Shown: positions 46,908-56,523 of the stretch, in pieces
Layout of the letters: every line of letters begins with the position of its first letter
How positions within the stretch are numbered: the stretch's first letter is position 1
DNA from: Leishmania mexicana MHOM/GT/2001/U1103
Lineage: Eukaryota; Euglenozoa; Kinetoplastea; Trypanosomatida; Trypanosomatidae
Direction: 5' to 3'
DNA: 64,000 nucleotides
Assembly (NCBI RefSeq): GCF_000234665.1
Contig: NC_018337.1
Span: forward strand, 1,558,556 to 1,622,555
Position numbers and translations under genes: made by a program
Notes under the pieces: generated by a model
Seen by the model: only the letters and a program-made list of their open reading frames with translations
Told to the model about the DNA's origin: nothing
Database searches by the model: none

Positions 46908-48125
46908 ATGGACTCGTTGGATCTCGTGTGCAGCGTGGTAGGCTGCAGCGCAGCCGAAATTGAGAAAGCCGTCGCGGAGAAGTCATTCCTGAATCTCTGC
47001 AACCGGCCGATGTCTAATGGGCAGTACCCCATTCACGCCTTGGCAAGCAGACACAACGCGCAAGGTGTGGAATTGTTACTGCAGGCGGGCGCTGATACGA
47101 ACCAAGCGTCTAACGAGCCCGGGAACCGGCTAGGCTTCACAGCAGTCCACTATGCAGCGATTGCCAACTGTGTGTGTGCGCTGGAGGTGCTGAAGCGTTA
47201 CCACGCCGACCTTGATCGCCCTGCCGCGGATCAGTGGACCCCCCTGCATGCGGCCACGTTTCGCGGGCGGAGCGCGGCGGTCCGGGCACTGGTGGAGCTA
47301 GGCGCAAACATCGACTGCACTACCAGCGAAGGGCACACACCGCTCGTGTTCGCTGCTAACCTCGGCCGAATCAAGGATGCGCGCTATCTGCTTCAGAACA
47401 ACGCGATGGTTCAGCTCAACGATGCACACCGCGACAACCTTCTTCACTACACGCTGCACTACCGACTTGCACAGACCGTGAATGGGGACTACAAGCTCCC
47501 CGATAGCCAGCTCGACATGGCTGTGCTGCTGGTGCTCAACGGCGTTCGCCCGGATGAGCAGAACCACGAGGGGGACACCCCCACGCGATACGCTGCCGCA
47601 ACACTGCCATCACTTCCCAAAGCGCTAGACCTTCTCTTTGCCGATGCCGACAAGCTTCTTTGTATGCCGACCGAGCTCAACTATCAAACGCTAGTCAGCG
47701 CTACAGCCGACTTCCTTGTAGACAAAATGGGCATGGCGGCCGCGCAGGCGCAGGCCCTCGTCGACACTATGGCAGCACTGGAAAATGAGCGCAAGGCGAA
47801 TCGACCAATGCGGACTGTCGCTGCGCACTGCTTAACCGATGCTTCGGCCTCTCCCGCCCTGCCTGCAGACCACCCAGCGGTACCTGCGGAGGTGCAGGCT
47901 CTACCCGGTGGAAAGCCTAACAGGGAACAGTGCCCTTTTCTCGCACGAGCCGCGAAGCTGCAAGCGAACGAGCACGCCACCGAGAGCAAAGGCACTTGTC
48001 TGCGCTGCCCCTTTGCCTTCTTAATAATGCGGTGTGGCAAGGGGACGCTTCTGTTCGTCGGGACCGCATTTTTGCTTGGCTACTACTGTGGCCATAAAGC
48101 GCGCTGTATGAGGCAGAGAGTGTAG
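46908..48125 (+). CDS. Ankyrin-repeat protein with C-terminal membrane anchor
   Basis: The 405-residue product has four to five ankyrin repeats at about 35-245. Recognisable units are QYPIHALASRHNAQGVELLLQAGAD, GFTAVHYAAIANCVCALEVL, QWTPLHAATFRGRSAAVRALVELGAN, GHTPLVFAANLGRIKDARYLL and the weak unit GDTPTRYAAATLPSLPKALDLL. A linker follows, then two Cys-Pro-Phe motifs (QCPFLARAA and LRCPFAFL). A hydrophobic segment close to the C terminus (GTLLFVGTAFLLGYYCG) ends in a short Lys/Arg tail, so the protein is probably tail-anchored with the repeats in the cytosol. The membrane cannot be named; the short basic end would suit mitochondrial outer membrane or ER. Ankyrin repeats are protein-binding scaffolds, so no activity is inferred. 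Repeat copies sit in the gaps on both sides of this gene. Confidence 0.8.
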   Translation: MDSLDLVCSVVGCSAAEIEKAVAEKSFLNLCNRPMSNGQYPIHALASRHNAQGVELLLQAGADTNQASNEPGNRLGFTAVHYAAIANCVCALEVLKRYHADLDRPAADQWTPLHAATFRGRSAAVRALVELGANIDCTTSEGHTPLVFAANLGRIKDARYLLQNNAMVQLNDAHRDNLLHYTLHYRLAQTVNGDYKLPDSQLDMAVLLVLNGVRPDEQNHEGDTPTRYAAATLPSLPKALDLLFADADKLLCMPTELNYQTLVSATADFLVDKMGMAAAQAQALVDTMAALENERKANRPMRTVAAHCLTDASASPALPADHPAVPAEVQALPGGKPNREQCPFLARAAKLQANEHATESKGTCLRCPFAFLIMRCGKGTLLFVGTAFLLGYYCGHKARCMRQRV

Positions 48126-48330
48126 TTGTCGGCTCTTGAAACACAGAGCGGCGCCCAAACCCCGTCACTCGTAGGCCATGTGGCGCACATGCTCACCACG
48201 CACCAGAGTCGACTTTATCGTTTCTTTTTCGTTTACACGCCGTGGAACCATCAGCTGAGAATACGCTGGAACCGTGTCTTTTCCGGCACCTCAACGAGAA
48301 CTCATGCATCGTACGATTTCGAATTTATCC

Positions 48331-48535
48331 CACGACCCCGCATGACGGGAAGAGGTAGGGGGAGGGAAAGTGTGGAGAACGTTACAGTGCGTGGCATCTC
48401 TGCGCCCAGTCGCCGTACTCTGTGCGGGGAGAAGCTGAGTAGCCCCCCCCCCCTCGCTGCGACTGGCGAGGCGGAGTGGGGCCGAACTCACGTTGTCGGG
48501 CACACACAATGGGAACCTTCAACTGCGAAAAAAAA
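48331..48535 (+). repeat. Dispersed repeat, copy 2 (SIDER-like retroposon fragment?)
   Basis: This is the partner of the unit at 46327, in the same orientation and about 2 kb downstream. It starts at the same first base and shares about 170 nearly identical bases including the poly-C run. It diverges toward an A-rich end (an A-run at about 48529-48536). No clear target-site duplication is visible at either copy. It lies just downstream of the ankyrin gene, probably in its 3' UTR. Confidence 0.7.
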
Positions 48536-48849
48536 ACCAGGAGCATTGTCTCATGCCTGCACGCATATGTCTTTGGCTTCGGGCGCTCTCGCTCGTGTTT
48601 GGCGCCCCGAACCGCCGAAGTCACAGAGGTGCTCCGCATTGGTAAAGGATCCTCTTCACTTGGCGCGTCACGTGCACCGCCAATCATGGGTTACGGCGGT
48701 CGTCCAAGCCCTCACTTAGCTCCCACAGCCCCTCTCTGTCGTTCAGCGGAGGGTGCAACACATTTGCATGTTGCACTAAGGAAGGCGCTACCTCTTGGTC
48801 GCCTCTCGGTGTCTGCCAGCCGCACAGCCCGCCTCATTCCACCCAAACT

Positions 48850-48907
48850 TCACTTTCTATCTCTTTCCCCCTTCCTTGGTTCCCCCTCGCTACCTTTGGC
48901 ATCGCAG
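48850..48907 (+). other. Spliced-leader acceptor for GAR1
   Basis: A long pyrimidine-rich tract (about 48850-48896) is followed by CAG with AG at 48906-48907, giving a leader of about 74 bases before the GAR1 ATG. Confidence 0.65.
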
Positions 48908-48981
48908 ACAACACCACTTTGCACTGCCTCCACGTACACAACACCGTAAGTTGCAGCAGCTTCACGTGGAGTTGAGGAATT

Positions 48982-49680
48982 ATGCCCCGAGGATTCGGAG
49001 GACGTGGCGGTGGTGACCGCGGTGGTGGCAGCCGCGGCTTTGGGGGCCCCCGTGGGGGCCGCGGTGGCGGCGGCTTCGGCGGTGGTCGAGGTGGCGGCCG
49101 TGGCGGTCACATGTCGGAGCCTGACCCGCCGGAGAACGTGGAGGAGGTCGGCACCTTCATGAACGCCGCAGAGGGCGAGTTAGTTTACAAGGTCACGGCG
49201 CGCGCTGTGGTGCCGCGCTTCAACGCGTTTGTGTACACCGAAAATAAGGCGAAGGTCGGGAAAATCGAGGAGATTCTCGGCAACACAACAGATGTCATGT
49301 TTTCCGTGAAGCCATCGCCTGGCGTGCAGGCGGCGTCCCTCAGCGAGGGCGATAAAGTGTACATTTCGCCTACGCAGTTTACACCTCTCCGTGTCTTCAC
49401 CGACCCGCCGAAGCCGCGGGGTCGTGGTGGTCGCGGCGGCGACCGTGGTGGTCGTGGTGGTGGCCGCGGCGGCGATCGTGGTGGTCGCGGCGGGTTCGGT
49501 GGTCGCGGCAGCTTCGGCGGCATGGGTGGTGGTCGCGGCAGCTTCGGCGGCATGGGTGGCGGGCGCGGCAGCTTCGGCGGCATGGGTGGCGGGCGCGGCA
49601 GCTTCGGCGGCGGTGGCCGTGGAAGCTTTGGTGGTCGTGGCGGCGGCCGTGGTTTCGATGGTCGCGGTCGCGGTCACTAG
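48982..49680 (+). CDS. GAR1: H/ACA snoRNP protein GAR1
   Basis: The 232-residue product has the classic GAR1 layout: an N-terminal Gly/Arg-rich segment (about 1-42), a conserved core (about 50-140), and a long C-terminal Gly/Arg-rich segment. The core contains VGTFMNAAEGELVYKV, PRFNAFVYTENKAKVGKIEEILGNTTDVMFSV and SLSEGDKVYISPTQFTPLRVF, as in the GAR1 beta barrel (compare YTENKTQIGKVDEILG). GAR1 binds the pseudouridine synthase Cbf5/dyskerin in H/ACA particles, which guide pseudouridylation of rRNA and, in trypanosomatids, of other RNAs including the spliced leader. RGG segments bind RNA and are arginine-methylation targets. The C-terminal segment includes a perfect 10-residue tandem repeat listed separately. 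Confidence 0.92.
   Translation: MPRGFGGRGGGDRGGGSRGFGGPRGGRGGGGFGGGRGGGRGGHMSEPDPPENVEEVGTFMNAAEGELVYKVTARAVVPRFNAFVYTENKAKVGKIEEILGNTTDVMFSVKPSPGVQAASLSEGDKVYISPTQFTPLRVFTDPPKPRGRGGRGGDRGGRGGGRGGDRGGRGGFGGRGSFGGMGGGRGSFGGMGGGRGSFGGMGGGRGSFGGGGRGSFGGRGGGRGFDGRGRGH
49501..49620 (+). repeat. 30-bp tandem repeat within GAR1
   Basis: Four successive 30-base units begin at 49501, 49531, 49561 and 49591. They encode GRGSFGGMGG repeated; the last unit ends GGGG-like instead of GMGG. The units differ only at a few wobble positions, which suggests recent expansion by slippage or unequal exchange. Confidence 0.85.
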
Positions 49681-50704
49681 AGAGCGCCTCTGTAACCCGC
49701 GAGTTGGTAATGACGTGAAAGTCATCCTACGTCATGCCTCTCATAACAGGCTCTGCTTCACGCACAATGGCAAGACCCCCACTCACACAGATGGACAGGC
49801 ACAGAGATGCTCTACGCACTTTCGCGCAATCGGATTACCTGAGAAGGGATAGCGAAGCCATCCAAGGATAATAGTTGACTCTCAGAAAAGGGATGCCTCT
49901 CTCTCTCTCTGTGCACGAATGTGCCGGTATATGTGTTCGCGCGCGATGGCAGACAGTGACCGTGAGAGAGCGGCGAACGCAATGACAGGTGTGCCACGTA
50001 ATGGAGACGCGAGCGGAAGGAAACAACACGACAGCGAGGCACAGGAGCATAGTTGTACACAAGCAAGCGTATACCGTCCCTTTTTCCCTCTCTTTCTTCT
50101 TCGTTTTTTTCGGGGGACCTTAATCGTAATCAGCTCGATCGCTGACATAACCGTTTGATGTGGTGCAAAAGGGAATGAGACAACCAACAGAAGTGGCAAG
50201 AGTGTGTGGGGAGGCCTTCGTTACGTGAGCCTTCCCCTGTCCGCGTGGGCACGCGTCCCCACAGACATTAAACTTGAGAGGTGTTGCGACATTCTGATCC
50301 TCGGGGTGCATATGTCAACATCACCGTCTTGATGTCTCATGCTGCATTCGCACCCACAAGATGAATTCTCCGTGATCGACATTAGGCGCCAGCGAGTGAG
50401 GCGCTGCACAGCTCTCTCACACATCGCCTTCATCTGCGATGCACCACCACACGTGCACATACATTCGCGGCCGCGGTAGAATGACTCTCGTGACCTCTGC
50501 GGCGGCACGCATGGGGCCCCCGGTGACAACTGTGCTGAGCGCTCACACGTCTTTTGCCGTGTGCTCCGCACTTTTGCCATACGCCTCAAACAAGTCTCCA
50601 CTCTTTGTTGTTCCCTATGATTATCCTCGCTAACTCATGTCACTGGTAGCCTTCACACTTCCTTGGCGCCGGCCCACACAACCGCAAGCGGTACTTCGGG
50701 GCAC
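49681..50704. other. Intergenic region, 1.02 kb
   Basis: No supported gene. A (CT)n patch lies at about 49892-49911 and a T/C-rich stretch at about 50076-50111. No strong tract is found immediately upstream of the DHHC gene; the run near 50559-50610 is the best candidate for its acceptor. Confidence 0.55.
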
Positions 50705-51505
50705 ATGAACGCCGACACGGCGCCTCTCAGCTGGGAGTGGGGGAGTAAGCGAGGGCGACGCACCATCTGCGGCTTCAACGTCGCGAGTGACTACCTGGGA
50801 GGTCTCGTCCTGCTTATTGGTATCCCCGCACTTGTCGTCGCGCATCTTGCGGTTGTTGTGCTGTCGCCACTTTTCACTGCTTCCCACGACGGCAACACTC
50901 TTTTGCTGGAAGTGTTCCTGGAGCTGTTTCTCTGTATAAGCGCCGTGGCGCTTCTTTTTCTTCTTCTCGTTGCCGATCCCGGCTTTGTGGAGGTGCCCAC
51001 GGCTCTAAGCTGCCGCTGCAGTCATTGCGGCACTGATGTAGACGACTTCGACCACCACTGTGGTGCCGTGGGGGCGTGCATTGGGAAGGGTAACATGTGC
51101 TACTTTATTCTATTTCTGCTGTTTGCCGCGCTTCTGTGTGTTCTTGGAGCGGTGCAGAATGCCGCCTTTGTCGCAGCCACGGTGCGCGCGCACATCCGTG
51201 ATACGGACCTCTCACGGACATCCATAGCAGCGCTCTTCAAAACCGTCTTCACGGAGCTCCGTTTGCCACGAATCCTGTGCTTGCTTATGCTGAGCCTGGC
51301 GGCTGTGAACGGGGGAGGGGTGTGCACCTTTCTCAGTCTCCGATACACCTATCTTGCTTACAAGGGGCTCAGCTCCGTGCGCCGGCGCAGACGGTTTGAC
51401 GTTTCAGGCTCTCTCTCCAACGTTTTTGCGAACACCTTTCGCCCCGCCTTCTCACATAACTTCATGCGTCCGCAATACCACGCCTTAGCGGATATGCTCG
51501 ACTGA
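50705..51505 (+). CDS. DHHC-type protein S-acyltransferase with reduced Cys-rich domain
   Basis: This 266-residue protein has four predicted membrane helices (about 31-52, 66-90, 132-155 and 188-212). Between helices 2 and 3 is a cytosolic loop with a DPG motif (91-93) and the catalytic DHHC (116-119) in DFDHHCGAVGACIGKGNMCYF. This topology and order are those of palmitoyltransferases, which autoacylate the DHHC cysteine and pass the acyl chain to a substrate cysteine. The zinc-binding Cys-rich region is reduced: only Cys103, Cys105 and Cys108 precede DHHC, where the family normally has about six Cys plus His. The usual Pro-Trp after DHHC is Gly-Ala. The C-terminal tail is basic (VRRRRRFD). 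The frame opens upstream at TTG; the first ATG is used. Confidence 0.8.
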   Translation: MNADTAPLSWEWGSKRGRRTICGFNVASDYLGGLVLLIGIPALVVAHLAVVVLSPLFTASHDGNTLLLEVFLELFLCISAVALLFLLLVADPGFVEVPTALSCRCSHCGTDVDDFDHHCGAVGACIGKGNMCYFILFLLFAALLCVLGAVQNAAFVAATVRAHIRDTDLSRTSIAALFKTVFTELRLPRILCLLMLSLAAVNGGGVCTFLSLRYTYLAYKGLSSVRRRRRFDVSGSLSNVFANTFRPAFSHNFMRPQYHALADMLD

Positions 51506-52932
51506 CGCGATGCGCGCGGAGAGCTGTGCGGCCCGCGTATGGGCAGTAGTGTACCTCCTCCTCCCCAACTCACTCTCGCCTGTGGCATCACCGTCGCCAA
51601 TAGCGGCCAGCGCAGTGACCTGTGTCTCCGAACGCTTTCTGGACTCGCTTAGCACGAGAGCTAGCCGCACCCCTTCACTACAGATTCACATCTGCAAGCA
51701 AGTGTGTCCTCCTCGTATTGCTTTTTTTAGAAAGGAGGGTGGGGGAGGGGGCAGAGAGGGGCCAAGAAGGAAAACCGAAAACGTCTGTGGCGTGTGTCGG
51801 AAAGATGGAGGTCGCAGCTCATCGTCCCTTCGTGAATCAAGTGACTATCTGACAGCGGCTACCTCGTCAAAACGTTTTTGGCCGACGATTGTGTGAGCGG
51901 CCCATGTGCAGGCGACTGCACGCCTCGCCACCTCTTTAGCGTACTTGTCTTTCAGGCGCCTGGCCAGATTGCTGACCGGCCGCTCAAGTTTTGACGAGTA
52001 CCGACAAGAGTATACTCACCATTGCGCGAATTCTGAGTCGCGTGCGCGTGTGCTTCAGCGACCCCAATAGTGCCAGCGCACTCCCCTCCTTTGCGTTGCA
52101 TTTCGCAGTTGTGCTGCGGCGTTTTCCACCGGATGTGTGGAAGCACGTCGCTTACGCGACACGCCGGATACTCAGAAAGCGGCTGTCTTTCAAGTGCGCG
52201 CCGCACAAATCTGCTCTTTTTGTTGAGAATTTTTCTGTCTGTCTCCACGAGCCGCAACCAACCGCGAAGCGCACAGCTGATTCTAGCCATGTTCTCCGGC
52301 GTCTTGGGAATGGCTTGTGTATCATTTAGCTGTATTCCACAGGATGGCAGGGGATCGCCTCACAGGCACACACAGACACATGCACAAAGGAGAAACGGCA
52401 TCTCTCGTCTGCTTTCCCTGCGGGACTAACAGCCTAGGCATTTTCTTCGCCGGTTCGTATGCACTAGGAAACTGTACAGCAACTGTGATGAGTCTTCTCA
52501 CTCTCTCTGTCTGTGGCGCTTCAGATACTCCACCGTACGGTGTTAGCGTGGACTCCGGATGATGATGGTCATTTGAGGATGCTGGAGGGTCTCGTCATGG
52601 ACTCTTCTATCGGCCTCTACGCTCACTCTCTGCTCCTTTGCATTACCGCCTCCATGGGGGCCCTGGTACGTCAGACGGGTACACACGGGGTGCATCGTTG
52701 TCGTGCCACATTCTTTTCTCTCGTCCTCCCCCTTCTCACACCCTTCGCCGCATCTGCGTATTCTGCAGCGTCGCCCATTTCTCTTCGTTTTTTTTTTTCA
52801 TTTTCTTGTTTGTCTTCGCTGTTGGGTCGCGCGAGGTCGGTACCGCTTTGTCTCTCTTCGTGCAAGTCACCACAGCGAATCTCGGCGAACAGACGAACGA
52901 CCAACCTTTTTGATAGTGCACACTTTTTCTCG
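51506..52932. other. Long intergenic region before coatomer alpha
   Basis: No supported gene in 1.43 kb. A G/A-rich patch lies at about 51730-51770 and a strong T-rich pyrimidine tract at about 52780-52822, which with a nearby downstream AG probably directs trans-splicing of the coatomer gene. The coatomer frame is open upstream to 52513, but this part encodes low-complexity leader with poly-Phe from the T-run and is not accepted. Confidence 0.6.
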
Positions 52933-55900
52933 ATGCTCACCAAGTTCGAGGCGCGTTCGTCCCGCGTGAAAGCGGTTGCGCTACACAACAGCGCCACGTG
53001 GGTTCTCTGCGGATTGCACAACGGTGCTGTGCAGATTTGGGACTATCGTATGAGCACATGTGTCGACACGTACACAGAGCATGTTGGCGCAGTGCGCGGC
53101 GCGGACTTCCATGTGAACCAGCCTCTCTTTGTCACCGGCGGCGATGACTACACAGTGAAGGTGTGGAACTACAAGCTGCGGCGCTGCCTCTTCACGATGA
53201 CAGGACATATGGACTATGTTCGCACCACTTTCTTCCACCACGAACAGCCGTGGATCGTTTCCTGCTCGGACGACTTCACCATCCGTATCTGGAATTGGCA
53301 GAGTCGAAAGAGCATTGCGTGCTTGCCGGGTCACAATCACTATGTCATGTGCGCCCAGTTTCACCCGTTCAGCGACCTTGTTGTGTCCGGCAGCCTGGAC
53401 AAGACAATCCGAGTGTGGGATATCTCGGCGCTGCGACACCGGAAGGAGGAGGCCGGCATCACGCACGATCTCCTGGGCACGACGGATGTTGTGGTGCGGT
53501 ACGAGTTGGACGGGCACGAGAAGGGTATCAACTGGGTTGCCTTTCACGCGTGCGGCGACCTGCTACTCTCTGCCGCCGATGACCGCACAGTGCGCCTGTG
53601 GACGATGTCGGGGACATCGTGCTACGTCTCTCGCACGTTCACCGGACACACCAGCAACGTGTGCTGCGCCGTCTTTTACAGGAATGACTATCTCATTTCC
53701 TGTGCAGAAGACCGCACAATTCGCGTGGTGCACATGTCCTCCGGCGTGACGGTGCAGACGTTCCGTCGCGAGGTGGAGCGCTACTGGATCATGGCAAGCG
53801 ACTCGACGCGCAACCTCATCGCCATTGGCCATGACGCGGGTCTGCAGGTCTTCAAGCTCACTCGGGAGCGGCCCGCCTTTGCGATCCACAACACGACGCA
53901 ACTGTACTACACATGCCAGAACAAACTCCATATGTACAACTTCGAGACCGAGGAAGTCACTTCCTCTGCCGTCACCTACCAGTTTTACCCGCCGACGGCG
54001 CTCTCGTGCTGTCCGACGACTGGAGGCGTGATGCTCTCCTACGCTACCGGGGGTCCGCAAGTGGATTGGATTCCGAAGCCACTGGCAACAAGGACATGCA
54101 ACGTGGAGGCTACCATGAAAGGCATCGACGGCGTTTTCTTTGGCGGGCACAAGCTCGCCTACGTGGACGTCAACGGAAAGATGTGCATCCAGAATGTGGC
54201 CAAGGCCGGTGGAAAGCCGCAGCAGACCGACGTGTCGTGCAGTCGCATTTATCCTGGCCCCGTCGGCTGCGTCCTTTGCCAGAGCAACGACAAGATCCTC
54301 CTGTACCAGGTGGCGCAACACGGCGCGGTGGCCGAGGCGACAGTGTCAGGGGTACGGTACGCTGTGTGGGACAAGGATTTCTCCAAGGTGGCGCTCATCG
54401 CCAAGAACACGGTGACCATTATGACGAAGCGCCTCAAGACTATCGCGTCGGTTGCCGAGTCGTCGGCCCGCATTAAATCCGCCGCCTTCGACGAGACGCG
54501 GGACGTTATGTACTTCACCACATCCAACCACCTCAAGTACTGCTACCTGCGCAACGGCGAAACGAGCACTATCAGCACGCTCAAGAACGTCGTCTACCTG
54601 GTGCGGGCCGTGGGCGACTCCATCTACGTCTTGACACGCGACGGTCGCGTTCTGCGCAAGGAGCTGGACAACGTGGAACTGAACTTCAAGCTGAAACTGC
54701 AGCAGCAGTCGTACCGCGACCTAATCCGCATTATGCAGCAAGGCAAGCTCAAAGGTCAGGCGCTGGTCGGGTACCTACACAAGCACGGACACTCCGAGAT
54801 CGCCTTGCACTTCGTCAGCGACTCGCTCACGCGCTTCAACCTCGCCATCGAGTGTGGCGCCATCGACATTGCCAAGGCGACCGCGATTGAGCTCAACCAG
54901 CCAGCCATCTGGCGTCGCCTTGCCGACACCGCCACAAACTTCGGTGACATCCAGCTGGCCCAGTTTGCGAGTGCCAAGGCTGGCAACTACTACGCCTCTG
55001 GCCTGCTTGCCCTTCTTACGGGAAACACCGCCTCGGTCGCCAACCTTGTCAACGCCACCCGCGACGACAACTTCAAGCTGCATTATAGCATGTACATCGA
55101 CGACGCGAAGCAACGCGTGGACATCCTCTGCAAGGTTAACCAGCTGCCTCTGGCGTACGTGACGGCGAAGTCGCACGGTTTGGAGGAGATGGCGGCGCAG
55201 GTGCTGCAACGGATGGAGCCGGAGGTGGCGGCGCGCGTGCAGGCGCAGCGATTCCATCCAGCGTCGCAGAGGCGAACGGTTGAACCAGCCACGGAGAACT
55301 GGCCTATGCTGCAGGTGGAGGAGTCCGTGTTTGCGCGACTGCTGAAGGAACCGGGCCATTTGGACATCATCGCCCAACAGGAGCTCGACGAGGACGTCGC
55401 CGCCGGCGCTGGCTGGGACGACGACGAGGACGACGACACGCTACTGCCTGGCGTGGGTGCAGACACCGGCGATGCAGGGGCGCTGGCTGACAGAGATGAG
55501 ATGGGTGGCGGCTGGGACGACGACCTCGACATTGACGTGTCCGCTGCTCTCCCGGATACCGGCGGCGCCACTTCCGATAGCACCGGCTACGTCGTGCCGC
55601 GCGAGCGTCCGCCCATCATGCAGATATGGGCTGACGCCTACACACTTCCTGCTTTCCACGTCGCTGCCGGGTCTTTTGCGAGTGCGCTGCGCCTGCTGCA
55701 GCGCCAGATCGGCTTGGCAGACCCGACACCGCTGAAGCCGTACATGCTGCAGCTGTGGGCAGCCGTTAACGTGTGCAGGCCTGCACCGAACGGCCTGTGT
55801 ACGGTGCTCGCCATGTCCACGCAGCCGCCGGACAGCGAGACGGAGGTGCGCCACGCCCCGGCATTGCCGGACTTCATGCCTGTGCTCGCCGATAAGCTGC

Positions 55901-56523
55901 GAGTTGGCTACCAGCTGTTCGTTGAGGGCAAGTTTTCAGAGGCGCTGGATGTCTTCCGCAGCATTCTGCACCTCTCCGTCATGACAGTTGTCAAGGATGA
56001 CCAGCAAAAGGCAACGCTGCGCGAAATCATGGTGATTGCACCCGAGTACACGCGCGCTCTCGCGCTGCAGCTGCAGCTGCGCACCCTCAACGCCTCCTCT
56101 CCGGAGGCGCTGCAGTTGGCGCTGTACTTTACACACTTCCGTCTTCACCGCGCGCACCTGACACTGGCCCTTTCACAAGCGATGAGCAAGGCGTACAAAC
56201 AGAAGAACATCAAGACCGCCGCCGAGGTGGCACGCCGTCTGCTGGAGCAGGACCCACCCCAAAACAAGGCACAGCAGGCCGCCGCTATTATCACCGAGGC
56301 AGACCGCAACCCCACTAACGCTGTCCAAATAGACTACGACGAGCGCAACCCGTTCACCCTATGCTCTGCCACCTACAAGCCCATGTACAAGGGCGTCGTG
56401 ACTCCAGTGCGGTGCAGCTACTGCTTGTCGCCGGCTGACCCATCTTACAAGGGAACCTTGTGCTCCGTGTGCAAGTTAGCCAAGATTGGCGTCGACAGTG
56501 CCGGTCTCGTCAATCGAATTTGA
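52933..56523 (+). CDS. COPA: Coatomer subunit alpha (COPI coat)
   Basis: The 1196-residue product is close to the usual length of alpha-COP (about 1220). Residues about 1-310 form a WD40 propeller that begins MLTKFEARSSRVKAVALH and includes repeats ending GAVQIWDY, YTVKVWNY, FTIRIWNW, KTIRVWDI and RTVRLWTM. A second propeller-like and alpha-solenoid region follows (GQALVGYLHKHGHSEIALHFV). A disordered acidic linker (GWDDDEDDD and GWDDDLDIDV) is at about 820-875. The COPI_C domain then runs to the end, with NPFTLCSATYKPMYKG and a terminal CSYC...CSVC cysteine set near KIGVDSAGLVNRI. Alpha-COP recognises dilysine cargo and builds COPI vesicles for Golgi-to-ER transport. The start chosen lies at the canonical N-terminal MLTKFE of the family. 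Confidence 0.96.
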   Translation: MLTKFEARSSRVKAVALHNSATWVLCGLHNGAVQIWDYRMSTCVDTYTEHVGAVRGADFHVNQPLFVTGGDDYTVKVWNYKLRRCLFTMTGHMDYVRTTFFHHEQPWIVSCSDDFTIRIWNWQSRKSIACLPGHNHYVMCAQFHPFSDLVVSGSLDKTIRVWDISALRHRKEEAGITHDLLGTTDVVVRYELDGHEKGINWVAFHACGDLLLSAADDRTVRLWTMSGTSCYVSRTFTGHTSNVCCAVFYRNDYLISCAEDRTIRVVHMSSGVTVQTFRREVERYWIMASDSTRNLIAIGHDAGLQVFKLTRERPAFAIHNTTQLYYTCQNKLHMYNFETEEVTSSAVTYQFYPPTALSCCPTTGGVMLSYATGGPQVDWIPKPLATRTCNVEATMKGIDGVFFGGHKLAYVDVNGKMCIQNVAKAGGKPQQTDVSCSRIYPGPVGCVLCQSNDKILLYQVAQHGAVAEATVSGVRYAVWDKDFSKVALIAKNTVTIMTKRLKTIASVAESSARIKSAAFDETRDVMYFTTSNHLKYCYLRNGETSTISTLKNVVYLVRAVGDSIYVLTRDGRVLRKELDNVELNFKLKLQQQSYRDLIRIMQQGKLKGQALVGYLHKHGHSEIALHFVSDSLTRFNLAIECGAIDIAKATAIELNQPAIWRRLADTATNFGDIQLAQFASAKAGNYYASGLLALLTGNTASVANLVNATRDDNFKLHYSMYIDDAKQRVDILCKVNQLPLAYVTAKSHGLEEMAAQVLQRMEPEVAARVQAQRFHPASQRRTVEPATENWPMLQVEESVFARLLKEPGHLDIIAQQELDEDVAAGAGWDDDEDDDTLLPGVGADTGDAGALADRDEMGGGWDDDLDIDVSAALPDTGGATSDSTGYVVPRERPPIMQIWADAYTLPAFHVAAGSFASALRLLQRQIGLADPTPLKPYMLQLWAAVNVCRPAPNGLCTVLAMSTQPPDSETEVRHAPALPDFMPVLADKLRVGYQLFVEGKFSEALDVFRSILHLSVMTVVKDDQQKATLREIMVIAPEYTRALALQLQLRTLNASSPEALQLALYFTHFRLHRAHLTLALSQAMSKAYKQKNIKTAAEVARRLLEQDPPQNKAQQAAAIITEADRNPTNAVQIDYDERNPFTLCSATYKPMYKGVVTPVRCSYCLSPADPSYKGTLCSVCKLAKIGVDSAGLVNRI

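Larger units (their letters stand above)
48126..48981. other. Intergenic region holding the second repeat copy
   Basis: No supported gene. It includes the presumed 3' UTR of the ankyrin gene with the repeat at 48331 and, at its end, the strong acceptor of GAR1. A 197-codon frame crossing the repeat has no protein character. Confidence 0.6.

Noticed and set aside
52513..52932. N-terminal extension of coatomer alpha
   Set aside because: It starts at TTG or an upstream non-ATG codon and runs through the poly-T splice tract, giving a run of Phe. The family N terminus MLTKFE begins at 52933.
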